From assembly GCA_947628975.1 (NCBI GenBank), contig CANRBW010000018.1:1-15584 (forward strand): 15,584 bases of DNA. The letters are read 5' to 3'. This document shows positions 12,937 through 15,584 of the stretch, piece after piece. Both the position numbers and the translations under genes were made by a program. Numbering within the stretch: the stretch's first letter is position 1; each line of letters opens with the position of its first letter. This DNA comes from an uncultured Oscillospiraceae bacterium (GTDB taxonomy: Bacteria > Bacillota > Clostridia > Oscillospirales > Oscillospiraceae). The notes below the pieces were generated by a model. It had not been told where the DNA came from. It ran no database searches and saw only the letters and a program-made list of their open reading frames with translations.

Positions 12937-12967
12937 AAAAAACAGGCCGCCGGGCGGCCTGTTTTTT
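12937..12967 (-). terminator. Bidirectional rho-independent terminator
   Basis: A 14-bp stem, six A-T pairs plus ACAGGCCGC-type GC pairs, with a three-base loop near 12951-12953. A run on one side and T run on the other let it serve both the plus-strand 27-residue ORF and the minus-strand transporter gene, whose stop is 23 bases away. Confidence 0.9.
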
Positions 12968-12989
12968 CTTTCTTATCGCGCCGGAGGGG

Positions 12990-14690
12990 TCAGTCCCGCT
13001 CCGCCTGGGACAGGATCACCACGCCCAGCGGGGTGACGCCCAGCTCCCGCCAGCCCTCCGCCGGCAGATAGCCCCGCCCCTCGTAGTAGAGGGGCGCCAG
13101 GGCCCAGTCCAGCCCCACCAGCTGGGCCTCCGCCCGGTGGAGGAGCCGGGCCCGCTGGGCGGGGTCGGCGGTCTGGGCCGCCTGGTCCAACAGGCTGTCC
13201 AGGTCGGGGCTGACGTAGCCCCCGTCGTTCCCGCTCCGCCACAGCGCCAGGAACTCCGCCGGGTCGTCGTAGTCCGCCAGCCACCGGCCCCGGGCCAGGG
13301 AGAAGTCCCCGCTGTGGAGCCGGCTGAGGTAGCTCCCCCACTCCTGCTCGTCCAGGGTGACGCTCACCCCCAGCGTCTCCTCCCACATCTCCTTCAGCGC
13401 CTGGGCCACCGCCCGGTGGGTGGGGTTGGCGTTGTAGAGGTACACCACCGGCTCCAGGCCCGCTCCGTCGGGGTGGCCCGCCTGGGCCAACAGCTCCCGC
13501 GCCCGCTGACGCCCGGCCTCCGCGCCGTCGGCGTCGGGGTCCAGGAAGTCCCCGCCCTCCGCCCGGAAGTCCCGCCCGGCCCCGTCGGCGATCCCCGGAG
13601 GCACCAGGGCCCCCGCCGGGACCTGCCCCGCCTGTTCCAGCTGCGCCAGCAGGGCCTCCCGGTCGATGGCCAGGGCGAACGCCTGGCGGACCAGGGGGTC
13701 GTCAAAGGGAGGCGCGGCGGTCTGGAAGGTCAGGTAGTCCACCGCCCCGTAGGGGATCCGGACCACCTCCTCCGCCAGCTCCTCCCAGCCGCTCCGGACC
13801 CGGACCAGGTCCGCCTCCCCGTCCTGCCAGGACTGGGCCGCCAGGGCCCTGTCCTCCTGGAAGAGGAAGTCCAGCCGGTCCGGCCCGGCCTGGGCCTGGC
13901 CATAGCCCGGCGACCGCTCCAAGATCAGCGCCAGGCCGTGGTCCCAGCGGTCCAGGCGGTAGGGCCCGCTGGTCAGCAGGGTCGCCGCCTCCAGGCTCCA
14001 GCTGTCGCCTCCGGCCTCCACCGCGTCCTGCCGCAGCGGGGCGGTGGCCGGGTGGGCGCACAGCTCCAGGAAGGTGGGGGTGGGGCCGGTCAGCGTCACC
14101 TGGAAGGTCCGCTCGTCCACCGCCTGGACCGCCAGCGCGGCGGGCTCCAGCTCCCCGGCCAGCACCTGGGCGCCGTTGACCACGCAGGTCAGCAGATAGG
14201 CGTACGCCGCCCCGGTGGCCGGGTCGGCCAGCCTCTGCCAGGCGTAGACGAAGTCCTGGGCGGTCACCGGCTTGCCGTCGGACCAAAAGCTCTCCCGGAG
14301 GTGAAAGGTATAGCGCCAGGCGCCGTCCGCCTCCTGGGCGGTCTCGTAGCTCTGGGCCAGGCCGGGGACCACCTGGGCGGCCCGGAGGCCGCCGCCCAGT
14401 TCCTCCCCCTGGGGACTCCACCGCATCAGCCCCTCAAAGAGGGCCGCGGCCACGGAGAGTTCCGCCTCCCCGCTGGCCAGGGCGGGGTCCAGCGTCCAGG
14501 GCTCGCCCCCCAGGCACACCCGCAGGGTCCCGCCGTCGGCGGGGGCGGGGGACGGGGCAGCCGTCGGGGCGGCGGATGGGGCCGGGGTAGGGGAGGGATC
14601 GGGGGCGGGGTCCGCCCCGCCGCAGGCCGCAAGCGCCAGGACCAGGCACCCCGCCAGCAGCAGGGCGGTCCATCGCCTTGTCTCTCTCAT
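12990..14690 (-). CDS. Oligopeptide-type ABC transporter substrate-binding lipoprotein (SBP_bac_5 family, OppA/DppA-like)
   Basis: 566 residues. Signal peptide MRETRRWTALLLAGCLVLAL with lipobox LAAC (C23; an earlier LAGC at C15 is a weaker alternative), then a Pro/Ala-rich linker to about residue 55. The mature part shows the cluster 5 pattern: TLRVCLGGEPWTLDPALASG near the start, FHLRESFWSDGKPVTAQDFVYAWQRLADP, ALAIDREALL, PPGIADGAG, and late KEMWEETLGVSVTLDEQEW. It binds peptides or similar ligands outside the membrane and delivers them to a permease. I chose ATG 14690 because GGGAGG lies about 9 bases upstream and the signal peptide begins there; a TTG at 14711 would place the site inside the gene. 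It follows mutL by 17 bases, so they are probably co-transcribed. No permease or ATPase gene is in the window, so it is an orphan receptor here. Confidence 0.9.
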   Translation of the reverse strand: MRETRRWTALLLAGCLVLALAACGGADPAPDPSPTPAPSAAPTAAPSPAPADGGTLRVCLGGEPWTLDPALASGEAELSVAAALFEGLMRWSPQGEELGGGLRAAQVVPGLAQSYETAQEADGAWRYTFHLRESFWSDGKPVTAQDFVYAWQRLADPATGAAYAYLLTCVVNGAQVLAGELEPAALAVQAVDERTFQVTLTGPTPTFLELCAHPATAPLRQDAVEAGGDSWSLEAATLLTSGPYRLDRWDHGLALILERSPGYGQAQAGPDRLDFLFQEDRALAAQSWQDGEADLVRVRSGWEELAEEVVRIPYGAVDYLTFQTAAPPFDDPLVRQAFALAIDREALLAQLEQAGQVPAGALVPPGIADGAGRDFRAEGGDFLDPDADGAEAGRQRARELLAQAGHPDGAGLEPVVYLYNANPTHRAVAQALKEMWEETLGVSVTLDEQEWGSYLSRLHSGDFSLARGRWLADYDDPAEFLALWRSGNDGGYVSPDLDSLLDQAAQTADPAQRARLLHRAEAQLVGLDWALAPLYYEGRGYLPAEGWRELGVTPLGVVILSQAERD

Positions 14691-14707
14691 GCTGTCTTCC
14701 CTCCCGT

Positions 14708-15584
14708 TCAAGTCCGGCCAAACTGCTTCTCCAGCTGTTTGCGGGTCAGCTGGGTGGCCACAGGTCTGCCGTGGGGACAGTGGGTCACCTGTCCCTCCAT
14801 CACCGCCTGGGCGATGACCTCCAGCTCCTGGGGGGCGTTGACCTGTCCCCCCTTCACTGCGGCCTTGCAGGCCATGGTGTGCAGCAGCTCGTCCCGCTGG
14901 GCGGCGGGGTCGGCGCTCCCCAGGGCGTACCGCTCCGCCAGCTCCTCCAGGGTGGAGGGGATGTCGGCGTAGTCCAGGAAGTCCGGCGCGGCCCGGACCG
15001 CCACCGCCCCGGCGCCGATGTCCTCGATCTGGAAGCCGAACTCCTCCAGCGCCCCGGCGTGGGCCAACAGCACCGCCCGGTCCTCCGGGCTGGGCTGCCA
15101 GGCCAGGGGCCGCAGCAACTCCTGGCTCATGGGGCGGTAGTCCTGGGCCCGCAGGCGCTCAAAGCCCATGCGCTCATGGGCGGCGTGCTTGTCGATGAAG
15201 AGGAGCCGGTCCCCCTGCTCCACGATGATGTAGGTCCGCATGGCCTCCCCGATCACCCGCCAGGGGCGCTCCTCCGCCGGGGCGGGGTCGGCGGGGAGGG
15301 CGGAAACCGGTCCCGCCGGCCGGGGGAGGTCCAGCCGCAGCTGGTCCGCCGGGGGCTCCGCCTCCCGGACCGCCGGGGCGGGCGCCTCCGCCGGGGCCTT
15401 TTCCGAAGACGGCTCCGCCGGGGGCCTGGGGGTCCAGACCGGGGCGGCGGGCCACTCCCCCCGCCGGGGTCGGGCGGTCTCCGCCGGGGCGACGGGGGAG
15501 CGGAAGGTCACCACGTCCCCCGCCGGGGCGAGGAAGGGGGCCTCCGGCGCGGCCGCCTTCTGCGACATCTCCACGGGGGAGTTC
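14708..15584 (-). CDS. mutL: DNA mismatch repair protein MutL, C-terminal part (5' end beyond window)
   Basis: The frame stays open to the window edge, so only about the last 290 residues are seen; the ATPase and transducer domains lie outside. A long Pro/Ala-rich linker (to about 15255) leads to the C-terminal dimerisation/endonuclease domain: WRVIGEAMRTYIIVEQGDRL, then DKHAAHERMGFE (about 15193-15158), matching the endonuclease motif DQHAx2Ex4E except Lys for Gln. Later ACKAAVKGG, CPHGRPVATQL and the terminal FGR motif complete the metal site typical of nicking MutL from bacteria that lack Dam-directed repair. It nicks the new strand after MutS finds a mismatch and is stimulated by the sliding clamp. 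The linker is GC-rich and rich in Pro, as expected for a disordered spacer. Confidence 0.95.
   Translation of the reverse strand, partial: NSPVEMSQKAAAPEAPFLAPAGDVVTFRSPVAPAETARPRRGEWPAAPVWTPRPPAEPSSEKAPAEAPAPAVREAEPPADQLRLDLPRPAGPVSALPADPAPAEERPWRVIGEAMRTYIIVEQGDRLLFIDKHAAHERMGFERLRAQDYRPMSQELLRPLAWQPSPEDRAVLLAHAGALEEFGFQIEDIGAGAVAVRAAPDFLDYADIPSTLEELAERYALGSADPAAQRDELLHTMACKAAVKGGQVNAPQELEVIAQAVMEGQVTHCPHGRPVATQLTRKQLEKQFGRT

Overview
The window looks like chromosomal DNA of a high-GC, Gram-positive clostridial gut bacterium, most likely Oscillospiraceae-like (Flavonifractor/Lawsonibacter/Oscillibacter type). This is inferred from strong AAGGAGG ribosome binding sites, sigma-A promoters with 17-bp spacers, SpoIIAA/RsbV-type STAS proteins, SLH-domain surface protein, lipoproteins, and GC-rich codon use. 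No rRNA or species marker is present, so the genus is a guess.

Layout: (1) 1-262, an array of degenerate 32-33 bp repeats. (2) 337-4828, a divergent signalling locus: on the minus strand a small STAS protein and a possible divergent histidine-kinase-like ATPase protein; on the plus strand two tandem STAS-kinase fusion proteins followed by a secreted lipoprotein tyrosine phosphatase. (3) 4829-6333, 1.5 kb with no credible gene, dominated by a large imperfect inverted repeat (about 4985-6010). Its arms hold the same 32-bp arrays, a perfect 66-nt inverted match, and two opposed copies of a hairpin element whose stems differ by compensated base pairs. (4) 6334-9273, an SLH-anchored beta-helix-like surface protein and an XRE-type regulator. 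(5) 9300-10428, another 32-bp array running directly into a tyrosine recombinase that lacks its N-terminal arm-binding domain. (6) 10429-12440, an AT-richer, probably acquired segment: a class II Fic protein with a palindromic promoter, a candidate antisense small RNA, and a two-gene cassette of small proteins (one YjzC-like). (7) 12507-12674, tRNA-fMet and tRNA-Leu(UAA) on the minus strand. (8) 12825-15584, a tiny ORF, an oligopeptide-type ABC substrate-binding lipoprotein and the 3' part of mutL, the last two on the minus strand as a likely operon.

How the parts may work together: the STAS-kinase locus reads as a partner-switching or phospho-signalling module with writer (kinase), target (STAS Ser) and possible eraser/exported phosphatase encoded side by side; this is inference. 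The most unusual material is the non-coding repeat system. Four arrays share one degenerate unit, three of them lie directly after the 3' end of a gene in the same orientation relative to that gene, and the central one folds into a 1-kb palindrome with covarying hairpins. I do not recognise it as a named element.
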